Of a DNA stretch of 64,000 nucleotides, positions 42,503 to 51,464 are shown piece after piece. The stretch's first letter is position 1. Each line of letters begins with the position of its first letter. The translations under genes were made by a program, and so were the position numbers. Origin of the DNA: Thalassobacillus sp. CUG 92003. GTDB taxonomy: Bacteria; Bacillota; Bacilli; Bacillales; Halobacillaceae. Location of the stretch: positions 62,001 through 126,000 of the forward strand of contig NZ_JABLSJ010000010.1 in assembly GCF_013618635.1 (NCBI RefSeq), written 5' to 3'. A model generated the notes under the pieces. It worked only from the letters and a program-made list of their open reading frames with translations. It was not told the DNA's origin and ran no database searches.

Positions 42503-45241
42503 TTACTCTTCCTCTTCACTTAAACGCGTTTCGATTTCGTTCATGATGGAGCCTGCCTCTTCCCAGTTGCCACTAGAAAGTGCAGCTTGATATTGATCAA
42601 ACAAGGTGGAGATTTCCTGCAGGATCTCTTCTGATTCCATCAGATCCTGTGCATTTTCCCCTTCTTCAGGTGTCGGCTCGCCTTCGGCTTCTTCCTGTTC
42701 AACTTCTGGATCAATTAAGCCTAACATCCTTTCCACTGCTTGATCGAAGGTGGGTTCCATCACAATCTGGTCGCCGTATGCCAAAATAACCTGCTTCACT
42801 TCAGGTAAAGATGTTTCGTTTGAAGATTCGATATAGATCGGTTCTGCATACATAACTGTATCTTCGATTGGAATAGCTAATAGGTTGCCGCGAATTACTT
42901 CCGAACCACCTTGTGACCAAAGGTTCAGCTGTTGAGAAATTGTACTGTCTTGATTGATTCTGTTTTCTATTTGCTGCGGCCCATAGACGTTCCGTTGTTT
43001 CGGGAAGCGATAGACGAACGACTCACCGTAGTTCTCCCCATCGTTACGTACGCCCATCCACGCAATCATATTCTGCCGGTTCCTCGGGGTATAGGGCATC
43101 ATCAATATGAATTCTTCTTCATCCGCTTCCGGAAGTCTCATTGTAATATAATACGGTTCCATTTCTATATCATCATTAAAGTACTTCTCCGTCGGGAACT
43201 CCCAGTAGTCTTCCCTGTTATAAAATACTTCCAGGTTGGTCATATGGTAGGTCCCATACATAGCTGCCTGGACTTTGAACAGATCGACGGGATAACGAAA
43301 ATGCGATTCAACATCTTCCGGGATTTCCTCTGTAAACAGATCTGGAAACATATTTTGATACGTTTGCAGTAATGGCTCCTCGGGGTTAACAGCGTAAAAG
43401 TCAACTTCACCCGTGTAAGCATCGACCGCCACTTTCACTGAATTCCGGATGTAGCTTTCATCTCCCTGGTGAGGTTCCGAATAAGGATACCGCTCTGCCG
43501 ACACGTATGCATCAATCATCCAAGACAGACTGCCATCCTCACGAACAAAGATATAGGGATCCTCGTCATATTCCAGGAAAGGCGCAATGCGTTCGACCCG
43601 ATCCATTATGTTCCGGGTATCCAGTAGTTGACTATCTTCATTTAATTGATCAGACACAAACATCCTGAATGAACCTGCGTCCAAGCTGAAGAACAGACGA
43701 TTCAAGCCGGCTAAGGAGATGCCAGTATCAGCTTCATAACGGGAAGATTTATTTTCTTCACCGGAAGGATAGTCAAATTCATCCACTTCACTATTTACGA
43801 TGACATTGTCGTAGTTTTCCTCTCCGAAATAAATCTGTGGACGGTTAATATCCATTACGCCTTCAGATGGAACATTTTCCAGCATATATTCCGGTTGGCC
43901 CTGGCTCGTAATTTCATTTACGTCGCTCATAGCCACCCCGTATCCATGCGTATACCTTAAGTTTTCGTTCACCCATGTCTTCGCTTGCGATGGGAGATCA
44001 GTAGTGTTCAGCTCCCTGGCCCCCAGAAACACTTGCTGATACTCACCATCAATGTTATAGCGGTCAATATCGATATCATTGAATTCATAGTACGTCCTGA
44101 ATGTTTGTAGTTGATTATAAATATCCAAGATCGGCCTGGAGTCATTAATCCGCACGTTATTGATCGTCAACTGATTCTCTTCCACCATGGACTGGTCAAG
44201 TGATTGGTTGCCAGGGTGGTTACGTTCATCGATGTTTTCCAAATCATAAGCCGCTCGTGTGAAATCCAAATTATGTTGCAAATAAGGCGTTTCTTTTGAG
44301 AATTCATTAGGTGACACGACATAATTTTGTACAATGACCGAAGCCCCTTGCCCGAGGACAACAAGGCCAACATAAGCGGCAACAGGGATGATAATCGCTT
44401 TTAAGTTACCCTTGATTAAAGCAATAATCATCCAGACAGCCGCTATAATCGCCATCGCAGCAAGCACGTAAGACGCTGGGATATTTACCACTTTGTCCGT
44501 ATAACTCAGGCCATGGACAACACTGTTTTGAAAAACATTCACCTCATTGGTCAATAGGGTGCCAAACGGTTCCAGCACATGAATGGCAGCCAAAAGTATG
44601 CCGATACTGCCTAAAGTCGCACCCATATGCAACTGAGCCAACCGACTTCTTCGGTACATATGAAAAGCCGAATAAAAACCTATTTCAACAAATAGCAAAA
44701 ATACACCTAAGCCTAATAATGTTGAGATGGCAAAGTTAATGAACGGTAAGACAAACACATAAAATGAGATATCCATATTGAAGTGAGGATCGGTTACACC
44801 AAATGTCGCGTGATTCAAGAATTTCAACCAAATTTCCCAGCCGATTCCTTGCACGATACTACTTCCAAATAACCCTACAAGGGCAGAAACCCCCAGAATG
44901 AGCAGTCGACTCCACTTCTTTTTCTGGATAAAATAAGGCAACTGTTCATGAGCAAAGTGATTCACATAACCCTTTCTTATCCACGCCAACGTTATATAGG
45001 TCAGTATGAAAAAGAGCAAAAATCCAATGACGCCAAGTAAAACTTTACTTCCGAGAATTGTCGTATAAACATCTTTAAAGCCGAGTGAATCCATCCATAT
45101 GTAATCGGTCACCCAATGTAAAGACATCCACAGCAATATGACAAGCAGCAACAGAAACCCGAACACCTTCCCCATTAAGATGCCGAACTTTTTCATTTTC
45201 GCCTTCTGTGCTGGATTGATGTTAGTCGTTTGATTATCCAA
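42503..45241 (-). CDS. UPF0182-family membrane protein
   Basis: 912 residues. Seven hydrophobic segments in the first 310 residues, then a large extracytoplasmic domain containing the family block around residues 330-420 (ETPYLQHNLDFTRAAYDLE, DIDRYNIDGEYQQVFLGAREL) and MMPYTPRNRQNMIAWMGVRND. The C-terminal 70 residues are strongly acidic. TTG start at 45241 four bases after GGGGGAG. The family is widespread but without a proven function; the size and outside domain suggest a role at the cell envelope. Confidence 0.9.
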   Translation of the reverse strand: MDNQTTNINPAQKAKMKKFGILMGKVFGFLLLLVILLWMSLHWVTDYIWMDSLGFKDVYTTILGSKVLLGVIGFLLFFILTYITLAWIRKGYVNHFAHEQLPYFIQKKKWSRLLILGVSALVGLFGSSIVQGIGWEIWLKFLNHATFGVTDPHFNMDISFYVFVLPFINFAISTLLGLGVFLLFVEIGFYSAFHMYRRSRLAQLHMGATLGSIGILLAAIHVLEPFGTLLTNEVNVFQNSVVHGLSYTDKVVNIPASYVLAAMAIIAAVWMIIALIKGNLKAIIIPVAAYVGLVVLGQGASVIVQNYVVSPNEFSKETPYLQHNLDFTRAAYDLENIDERNHPGNQSLDQSMVEENQLTINNVRINDSRPILDIYNQLQTFRTYYEFNDIDIDRYNIDGEYQQVFLGARELNTTDLPSQAKTWVNENLRYTHGYGVAMSDVNEITSQGQPEYMLENVPSEGVMDINRPQIYFGEENYDNVIVNSEVDEFDYPSGEENKSSRYEADTGISLAGLNRLFFSLDAGSFRMFVSDQLNEDSQLLDTRNIMDRVERIAPFLEYDEDPYIFVREDGSLSWMIDAYVSAERYPYSEPHQGDESYIRNSVKVAVDAYTGEVDFYAVNPEEPLLQTYQNMFPDLFTEEIPEDVESHFRYPVDLFKVQAAMYGTYHMTNLEVFYNREDYWEFPTEKYFNDDIEMEPYYITMRLPEADEEEFILMMPYTPRNRQNMIAWMGVRNDGENYGESFVYRFPKQRNVYGPQQIENRINQDSTISQQLNLWSQGGSEVIRGNLLAIPIEDTVMYAEPIYIESSNETSLPEVKQVILAYGDQIVMEPTFDQAVERMLGLIDPEVEQEEAEGEPTPEEGENAQDLMESEEILQEISTLFDQYQAALSSGNWEEAGSIMNEIETRLSEEEE

Positions 45242-45402
45242 CTTTCTCCCCCTTAGTTGTTCCTAAAAAATGGTCGTTATAGTTTCATCATATTCGATTC
45301 ATGGTATAAAAGTACAGCTTTGATTTTTATTGAGAACCTTTGTCTAAGTTTGTTTTTTCAATGGTTTCAGGATGGTAGGCTGCAAAGGAACGCCTCCCAT
45401 AT

Positions 45403-45642
45403 TTACATTCCTCCAAAGTAAACAAAGCCCTTGCCATTGATGACAAATTTATGATCACCTTCGTACCATACTTCATAACCTTTCTCCTTTAAATCGTGCT
45501 TGATAGACTGAACATAGTGATGATGATTTGTATAACGTTCTTCAAAATCAATCTGTATATAGTCCTTCCTGTATCCCATCAGATGATTAAATAATAAGAG
45601 CAGTCCACCCGATAGCATTATCCCCCACATAACAGTCCACAT
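45403..45642 (-). CDS. small single-pass membrane protein
   Basis: 79 residues: one N-terminal membrane segment (MWGIMLSGGLLLLF) and a soluble tail with YVQSIKHDLKEKGYEVWYEGDHKFVINGKGFVYFGG. ATG 45642 follows AGGAG by ten bases. No family recognised; the tail looks like a small alpha/beta domain. Confidence 0.65.
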   Translation of the reverse strand: MWTVMWGIMLSGGLLLLFNHLMGYRKDYIQIDFEERYTNHHHYVQSIKHDLKEKGYEVWYEGDHKFVINGKGFVYFGGM

Positions 45643-45782
45643 ATAAAACCATCTCCTTGAAACGCGTTTACTATGTAATACGATATGAAGGCTGCAGCGT
45701 TTCAATTTTTCAACCAAAATTCCAATTCAATTTAATAAATAACCTCCACTTGGAAAGAGCTCATCATGGGGAAATATTGCAA

Positions 45783-45816
45783 AAGGCAAGTCATTGGTCT
45801 ATACCATCGACTTGCC
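45783..45816 (-). terminator. terminator of the ferritin-cupin gene
   Basis: AGGCAAGTC (45783-45791) pairs with GACTTGCCT (45808-45816); on the minus strand followed by TTTTGC. Confidence 0.7.
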
Positions 45817-45825
45817 TACTTGCTG

Positions 45826-46743
45826 TTACTCGTACTCAGCTGCCTCTGCGTCAGCTTTCGTTTCATGGATGGTTCCAAACGGGTGCTCTGGCGGCGCATA
45901 AATGGTATACAGTTTCAACGGCACATTTCCTGTATTGGTCACATTATGCCATTTTCCAGCAGGTACCATGATGGCGTAATCATCATACACCCTGTCTTGA
46001 AAATCTAATTGGTCGCGATTATTCCCCATTTGTACCAATCCCTGCCCCTGTTCGATCCGTAAGAATTGATCGACATCAGGATGAACTTCTAACCCGATAT
46101 CCTCTCCAACTCCGATGCTCATTAGAGTCACTTGCAAGTTTTCTCCTGTCCATATAGCCGTACGGAAGGTGTTATTCTGCTTCGTAGCTTCGTCAATGTT
46201 AACGACAAACGCATCATTTCCATAATCTTCCATAATAGCTCTATCTTCCCCATGTGATACTAAGACCTCAAAGCGTTTGACGTGACTGAACTCATCATGC
46301 CAAGTCTGCAAGAAAAAGTCTCTGTACAAAGAAAGATGTGGAATTAGATAGTGATTCCGAATCACATCACATCCCTCCAGTTCAATCCGATAAGCCTTTT
46401 CAACGCCTTCGCGATAAGTACTAAACGGTATTTGTTCGATCGTGTACTCTGGATCGCTTCCAGTAAGCTTGATATAAAGATCCGTGAATTGTTTCAAGTG
46501 ACGATTTTCGTCCTCCAAAATGTGCAAGATGGTCTGTTTATGCATGCTATGAGGTGCAGCATCTGCTAAGCGGTTATAAAAATCAATGGTTTCAGCCTCT
46601 TCTTTAACCTTGTAAATCAATGAATCCATGACAGATTGGTTGGTTGCCTGACTGCTTCTTCCTATTATATCTGTGTGATACATTGATCGATTTGCGTCAT
46701 AAAAATCAGGATATACATAAGGCGCGTAGTACATCTGTTTCAT
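45826..46743 (-). CDS. ferritin-like domain fused to a cupin domain
   Basis: 305 residues in two parts. Residues about 40-165 form a four-helix ferritin/rubrerythrin-like bundle with acidic and His pairs: KVKEEAETIDFYNRLA, ILEDENRHLKQF, and WHDEFSHVKRFE. Residues about 180-305 form a cupin: LEVHPDVDQFLRIEQGQGLV carries the first metal motif and MVPAGKWHNVTNTG the second His. The two metal-binding folds suggest an oxygen-, metal- or peroxide-related function, which is inference. The Tyr-rich N-terminus resembles coat-associated proteins. First ATG or the ATG three codons later are both possible starts. Confidence 0.8.
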   Translation of the reverse strand: MKQMYYAPYVYPDFYDANRSMYHTDIIGRSSQATNQSVMDSLIYKVKEEAETIDFYNRLADAAPHSMHKQTILHILEDENRHLKQFTDLYIKLTGSDPEYTIEQIPFSTYREGVEKAYRIELEGCDVIRNHYLIPHLSLYRDFFLQTWHDEFSHVKRFEVLVSHGEDRAIMEDYGNDAFVVNIDEATKQNNTFRTAIWTGENLQVTLMSIGVGEDIGLEVHPDVDQFLRIEQGQGLVQMGNNRDQLDFQDRVYDDYAIMVPAGKWHNVTNTGNVPLKLYTIYAPPEHPFGTIHETKADAEAAEYE

Positions 46744-46870
46744 CCCCTCCCCGGTTTTATACCATCATCGTATGCCTCAAGATAAGGAAATGTACATTTA
46801 AGCAAAGGGCTTACGCCTAGTTGTCATCAACCCCCGGGAGTGAAACCAACACAACTTCACGATGAACAAG

Positions 46871-47557
46871 TTATTCGACTAATTCAAGCATGGAGACCCA
46901 TAAAAACGATAGCGATTGCTCCAGTTCTTTTGGTAAATCAGCTACATGTTTAGGCGAGACCCCTCGTTTATATACGCCATGCCCATCGAGAATATTAAAC
47001 CCATTTTCTCTGGCCATTTTTTCAAATTCCCAGGGCATCATCGTATTACAAATGACATCTTCTCCGTATAACCTGAGGTAGCTGTTCTCCCTCGGGTGGG
47101 CAGTAGGGCCAAGAACCCCGACACATAGCCTTCCTCCAGGTTTAGTTACCCGTTTCAATTCTTTCAACGCAACATAAGGATGCTCGACCCACTCGAGCGA
47201 ATTGATCGCCATAATGCCGTTAAATTGATTAGACTCAAACGGAAGGCCGGCAAGATCACCTTGCATAAATGTAAGCTGCTCATTTTCGAGATTATTTTTA
47301 GCCAGTTCGACCATTTCCGGGGAAATATCCAATCCTGTGACAGCAAACCCTGCCTGATTTAACTTAAAAGACCCATAGCCATCTCCACATCCGATATCCG
47401 CAATATGAGTGCCTTCTTTTAAATAACGCTTCATAAAAGGGATGATTGTTTTACGGCTTCCTTCATCCCACATATTTTGACTATTGGCATTCCAAAACTC
47501 GGCACGTTCATTCCATTTTCTTTCTGCCTCGACGTGCCATTCAAATGATTCTGTCAT
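46871..47557 (-). CDS. class I SAM-dependent methyltransferase
   Basis: 228 residues. SAM-binding motif I IADIGCGDGYGSFKL, motif II acidic GLDISPEMVELAK, FMQGDLAGLPFESNQFNGIMAINSLEWVEHP as motifs III-IV and a KPGGRLCVGVLGP strand. Cytoplasmic. Substrate unknown. AGGAGGT seven bases before the ATG. Divergent from the B12-regulated nrd operon. Confidence 0.88.
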   Translation of the reverse strand: MTESFEWHVEAERKWNERAEFWNANSQNMWDEGSRKTIIPFMKRYLKEGTHIADIGCGDGYGSFKLNQAGFAVTGLDISPEMVELAKNNLENEQLTFMQGDLAGLPFESNQFNGIMAINSLEWVEHPYVALKELKRVTKPGGRLCVGVLGPTAHPRENSYLRLYGEDVICNTMMPWEFEKMARENGFNILDGHGVYKRGVSPKHVADLPKELEQSLSFLWVSMLELVE

Positions 47558-47724
47558 GTTGGGACCTCCTATCCGATTTCGTACTTCTTATTTGGATTCG
47601 TTAACAAATGAAAAAATCCTTTTCATAAATGTTAGGGTTGCAATTCTTCAAAAACTTCGATATGATTTTAAACACAAGATAAGCTAATCATTTATTAACA
47701 ATACCACTACATATAGTAATAACG

Positions 47725-47890
47725 TTCATGTGATGCTGATAAGGCTTAATAGGGAATCTGGTGGAAATCCAGAACTGCCCCCGCAACTGTGAGTACCGCG
47801 AAAGGGAATGATCCACTGTGCTACATGCATGGGAAGGTCCCGAGTAGATGGTGGTACAAGTCAGGAGACCTGTCACGGATCGTTGCAAGT
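47725..47890 (+). promoter_or_regulatory. cobalamin (B12) riboswitch
   Basis: The leader carries the conserved cobalamin aptamer elements in order: GGGAATCTGGTGGAAATCCAGAACTGCCCCCGCAACTGTGA (47752-47791) and the B12 box AGTCAGGAGACCTGTC at 47859-47874. An intrinsic terminator follows at 47983-48010 before nrdA, so adenosylcobalamin binding should switch the operon off. Confidence 0.95.
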
Positions 47891-47982
47891 TTCAACTTCT
47901 TCGGGGATTGAGAAGATGAAGCGATGGCGTGATGCGTTCCTCAGGTTCATTTCAGGGAATTTGCTCATCATACCATGGTTTC

Positions 47983-48010
47983 GTCCGCTCAATGTCGAGC
48001 GGCTTTTTTT
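47983..48010 (+). terminator. riboswitch expression-platform terminator
   Basis: CCGCTC (47985-47990) and GAGCGG (47997-48002) followed by CTTTTTTT, located between the aptamer and the nrdA ribosome site. Confidence 0.85.
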
Positions 48011-48038
48011 ATGAAATAAATTATGAGGAGTGACAATT

Positions 48039-50282
48039 ATGGATACAGCCACCCTATCTTCTCCAATCAGTCAATGGGAGGCCTGGCTGCAAGACCAAGC
48101 AGCACGATGGCCAAAACTGAAGGTTGAGAATATTATAGCTAAATTGGAACAGCTGCAAATCGGGCAAATGGAACGAAAAGATCAATTTCATGCTCTTATT
48201 TTAGAATGTCTCGCCCAAATGAGTGAAGGTGAACCTGACTGGACGTATCTGGCCAGTCAACTACAACTAGAATGGATGTATGGCCAAGTTATGCACAATC
48301 GTCAAACTGAGCAACCCTACCGCAACCTTTACGGGTTATTGCAGACGCTTACAGAAAAAGGAATTTATAGTGAGCAGCTTCTCCAACACTATACAGAAAA
48401 AGAAATCGCTGCGCTCGAGAAAGAAATCGTACCAGAGCGCGATAACCTGTTCACCTATATCGGGCTAAAAACATTAAGCGATCGATATTTGGCTAAATCT
48501 AAACAAAATGAGTGGTACGAACTGCCCCAGGAACGTTTCATGATCATTGCAATGACGCTGATGGCCGGAGAGACAAGCGAAAAGCGCCATGATCTGATAA
48601 AAGAATCCTACTGGGCTTTAAGCAATCTTTACATGACAGTTGCCACGCCGACACTCGCCAATGCCGGCAAAAGTTACGGGCAATTAAGTTCCTGCTTTAT
48701 CGATACGATTGATGATAGCCTGCAGTCCATTTATGACAGTAACACAGATATCGCAACGTTGAGTAAACATGGAGGCGGCATTGGTGTTTACCTTGGCAAA
48801 ATTCGCAGCCAAGGGAGCGATATCAAAGGCTTCAGCGGAGTATCATCAGGTGTGCTCCCCTGGATGAAGCAATTGAATAACACAGCCGTCAGCGTCGATC
48901 AGCTCGGCCAACGACAAGGGGCTGTGGCCGTTTACCTTGATGTGTGGCACCAGGACATTTTCTCATTTTTGGACAGCCGTTTAAACAACGGGGACGAGCG
49001 TAAGCGTACGCACGATTTATTTACCGGCGTTTGTCTTCCTGACATTTTCATGGAAGCTGTCGAAAACCGAGAGGATTGGTATCTGTTCGATCCTCACGAA
49101 GTCCGTACGGTCATGGGGTATTCCCTTGAAGATTTTTACGATGAGGAAAAAGGCCACGGCAGTTTCCGAGAAAAATATCAGGCGTGCATCAACCATCCCG
49201 ATTTAAGCAAGCACCGGGTGGAAGCAATCGAACTGATGAAGCGGATTATGATCAGTCAACTTGAAACGGGCACCCCGTACATGTTTTATCGTGATGAAGT
49301 CAATCGCAAAAACCCGAATGCTCATGAAGGTATGGTTTATTGCAGCAACCTTTGCACAGAAATCACACAAAACCAAAGCCCGACTGTGCAGGAAGAGCAA
49401 TATGTAGAAGACGGAAAAATGGTTATCGTCCGCCACCCTGGGGACTTTGTCGTCTGTAACTTATCGAGTATCAACCTTGGAAAAGCTGTACCTGATCATG
49501 TACTGCAACGCTTGACCCGTATTCAAGTGAGGATGCTCGATAATGTAATTGATGAAAATACCATCCCCGTGATGCAAGCTGAGATCACCAATAAAAAATA
49601 TCGGGGCGTCGGCCTTGGCACATTTGGCTGGGCTCACCTGCTTGCGAAAAAACAGATTAAATGGGAATCAGATGAAGCAGCCGAATACGCGAATGAAGTC
49701 TACCAGGCCATTGCTTATTACACGATCGAAGCCAGCGAGGCGTTAGCGAAAGAAAAAGGTGCCTACCCGGCATTTGAAGGATCGGATTGGCAGACAGGAG
49801 CGTACTTCGAAAAGCGCGACCTGGAATCCAGCGGGTCCTGGAACTGGACGGACCTTCGCGAAAAAGTAGCCCGTAACGGGGTACGTAACGGGTACATGAT
49901 GGCGGTTGCCCCCAACTCGAGCACCTCGTTAATTGCAGGGAGCACAGCCAGCATTGACCCTATTTTCAACAAGTTCTACTCAGAAGAGAAAAAAGACTTT
50001 AAAATTCCCGTTACAGCTCCAGATTTGAGTCCAGACACCTATTGGTATTATAAATCAGCTTATGAAATTGATCAGCATGAAAGCATTCGCCAAAATGCAG
50101 CCCGCCAAACGTACATTGACCAGTCCGTGTCGTTCAACTTCTATGTGCATAATCAAATCAAAGCGAAAGAACTGCTCGCTCTTCATCTTGATGCTTGGAA
50201 ACAAGGCCTAAAAACAACTTATTATACACGCTCAACCTCATCTCAAGCTGATTATGACGATTGTGAAAGCTGTTCATCTTAA
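48039..50282 (+). CDS. nrdA: class I ribonucleoside-diphosphate reductase, large subunit
   Basis: Makes deoxyribonucleotides from ribonucleoside diphosphates together with NrdB. 747 residues. The thiyl-radical Cys is Cys439 (NLCTEI); the redox pair is Cys219 (SSCFID) and Cys473 (VVCNLSS); the C-terminal CESCSS holds the shuttle cysteines. No ATP-cone signature is evident in the N-terminal 90 residues, so dATP activity control may be absent. ATG 48039 eight bases after GAGGAG; an in-frame GTG nine bases earlier overlaps the site. Controlled by the upstream B12 riboswitch. Confidence 0.95.
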   Translation: MDTATLSSPISQWEAWLQDQAARWPKLKVENIIAKLEQLQIGQMERKDQFHALILECLAQMSEGEPDWTYLASQLQLEWMYGQVMHNRQTEQPYRNLYGLLQTLTEKGIYSEQLLQHYTEKEIAALEKEIVPERDNLFTYIGLKTLSDRYLAKSKQNEWYELPQERFMIIAMTLMAGETSEKRHDLIKESYWALSNLYMTVATPTLANAGKSYGQLSSCFIDTIDDSLQSIYDSNTDIATLSKHGGGIGVYLGKIRSQGSDIKGFSGVSSGVLPWMKQLNNTAVSVDQLGQRQGAVAVYLDVWHQDIFSFLDSRLNNGDERKRTHDLFTGVCLPDIFMEAVENREDWYLFDPHEVRTVMGYSLEDFYDEEKGHGSFREKYQACINHPDLSKHRVEAIELMKRIMISQLETGTPYMFYRDEVNRKNPNAHEGMVYCSNLCTEITQNQSPTVQEEQYVEDGKMVIVRHPGDFVVCNLSSINLGKAVPDHVLQRLTRIQVRMLDNVIDENTIPVMQAEITNKKYRGVGLGTFGWAHLLAKKQIKWESDEAAEYANEVYQAIAYYTIEASEALAKEKGAYPAFEGSDWQTGAYFEKRDLESSGSWNWTDLREKVARNGVRNGYMMAVAPNSSTSLIAGSTASIDPIFNKFYSEEKKDFKIPVTAPDLSPDTYWYYKSAYEIDQHESIRQNAARQTYIDQSVSFNFYVHNQIKAKELLALHLDAWKQGLKTTYYTRSTSSQADYDDCESCSS

Positions 50283-50297
50283 AAGGAGGCTTCCGCC

Positions 50298-51338
50298 ATG
50301 GCTCACGCATTAGACAAACGTAAGCTCGTTGACCACGAAGCGCCCAACAAATCGACGGGGATTGTGAATGGCCAGAGCTCAAACGTATTGAATTGGGATG
50401 ACACCCGCTATTCCTGGGCTTATCCTATGTACAAAAACATGCTCGCAAATTTCTGGATCCCTAACGAAATCAACATGGGAAATGACTTAAAGCAATGGAA
50501 ACAGCTGACCGACCAAGAGCAAGAAACGTTTAAAAAAATCATCGGACTGCTCGCCTTTCTGGATTCCATTCAGACAGACTATTCGGGAAAAATCGCCGAC
50601 TATCTGACGGACTCCAGCTTGTCAGCCTTGATGCAGGTCCTGGCCTTTCAAGAAGTGGTTCACAATCAATCCTACTCTTATGTGTTATCGACTCTCGTTG
50701 ACCAACACGAACAAGAGAATATCTTTGAGTATTGGAAATATGATGATATTTTAATTGAACGAAACAAGTTTATTACGGACGGCTATGAAGCTTTTCTCGA
50801 GGAACCGACTGTTGAGAACTTCCTGATCTCGATCGTCTATGACGTGGTATTAGAAGGGTTGTTTTTCTATGCTGGATTCGCGTTCTTCTACAACCTGGCA
50901 CGCAACGGAAAAATGGTCTCAACGAGTACCATGATCAATTATATCAACCGTGATGAACAAATCCACGTTTCATTATTTGCTCGTATCTTTAACGAAACCT
51001 TGAATGAAAACCCTGAGATTGACCGCGCGCGCTTTCATCGATTTGTAGAAGAGACATTCGAAAAAGCGGCCGAATTAGAGATTAAATGGGCGCATCACAT
51101 TATCGGAGACAGTTTCCCAGGCATCCCCATCAATGACCTGGAGGATTACATTTACTTCATGGCTAACAAGCGTTGTAAGCTATTGGGAGCGAATAAACCA
51201 TTTGAAGGTTATTCAGAGAACCCATTGAAATGGCTCCGTGCTTATCAAGAGGTTGACGAAGGGAAGTCGGATTTCTTTGAACAGAAATCCCGACAGTATA
51301 CGAAAGTATCCGAAGATAATGGGTTTGATGAATTATAG
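50298..51338 (+). CDS. nrdB: class I ribonucleoside-diphosphate reductase, small subunit
   Basis: Radical-generating subunit, 346 residues, ferritin-like fold. Dimetal ligands: Asp89, Glu119, His122, Glu186, Glu220 and His223; the radical tyrosine is Tyr126, four residues after His122 (EVVHNQSY). The complete set argues for an active diferric or dimanganese tyrosyl radical enzyme. AAAAGGAGG precedes the ATG 15 bases after nrdA. Confidence 0.95.
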   Translation: MAHALDKRKLVDHEAPNKSTGIVNGQSSNVLNWDDTRYSWAYPMYKNMLANFWIPNEINMGNDLKQWKQLTDQEQETFKKIIGLLAFLDSIQTDYSGKIADYLTDSSLSALMQVLAFQEVVHNQSYSYVLSTLVDQHEQENIFEYWKYDDILIERNKFITDGYEAFLEEPTVENFLISIVYDVVLEGLFFYAGFAFFYNLARNGKMVSTSTMINYINRDEQIHVSLFARIFNETLNENPEIDRARFHRFVEETFEKAAELEIKWAHHIIGDSFPGIPINDLEDYIYFMANKRCKLLGANKPFEGYSENPLKWLRAYQEVDEGKSDFFEQKSRQYTKVSEDNGFDEL

Positions 51339-51391
51339 AAACGCCCACATTTCAATTCGTCCAGCACGACAATATGCTGGACAAACCAAAC

Positions 51392-51428
51392 AAAGCCGCC
51401 TGGATTTTAATCATCCTGGCGGCTTTGT
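51392..51428 (+). terminator. terminator of nrdAB
   Basis: AAAGCCGCC (51392-51400) pairs with GGCGGCTTT (51418-51426), extended by GGA/TCC; A/T-rich flanks make it usable in both directions. Confidence 0.85.
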
Positions 51429-51464
51429 TGTTATTTTGCTATTTTCAAATGCATTCTGATCCGG

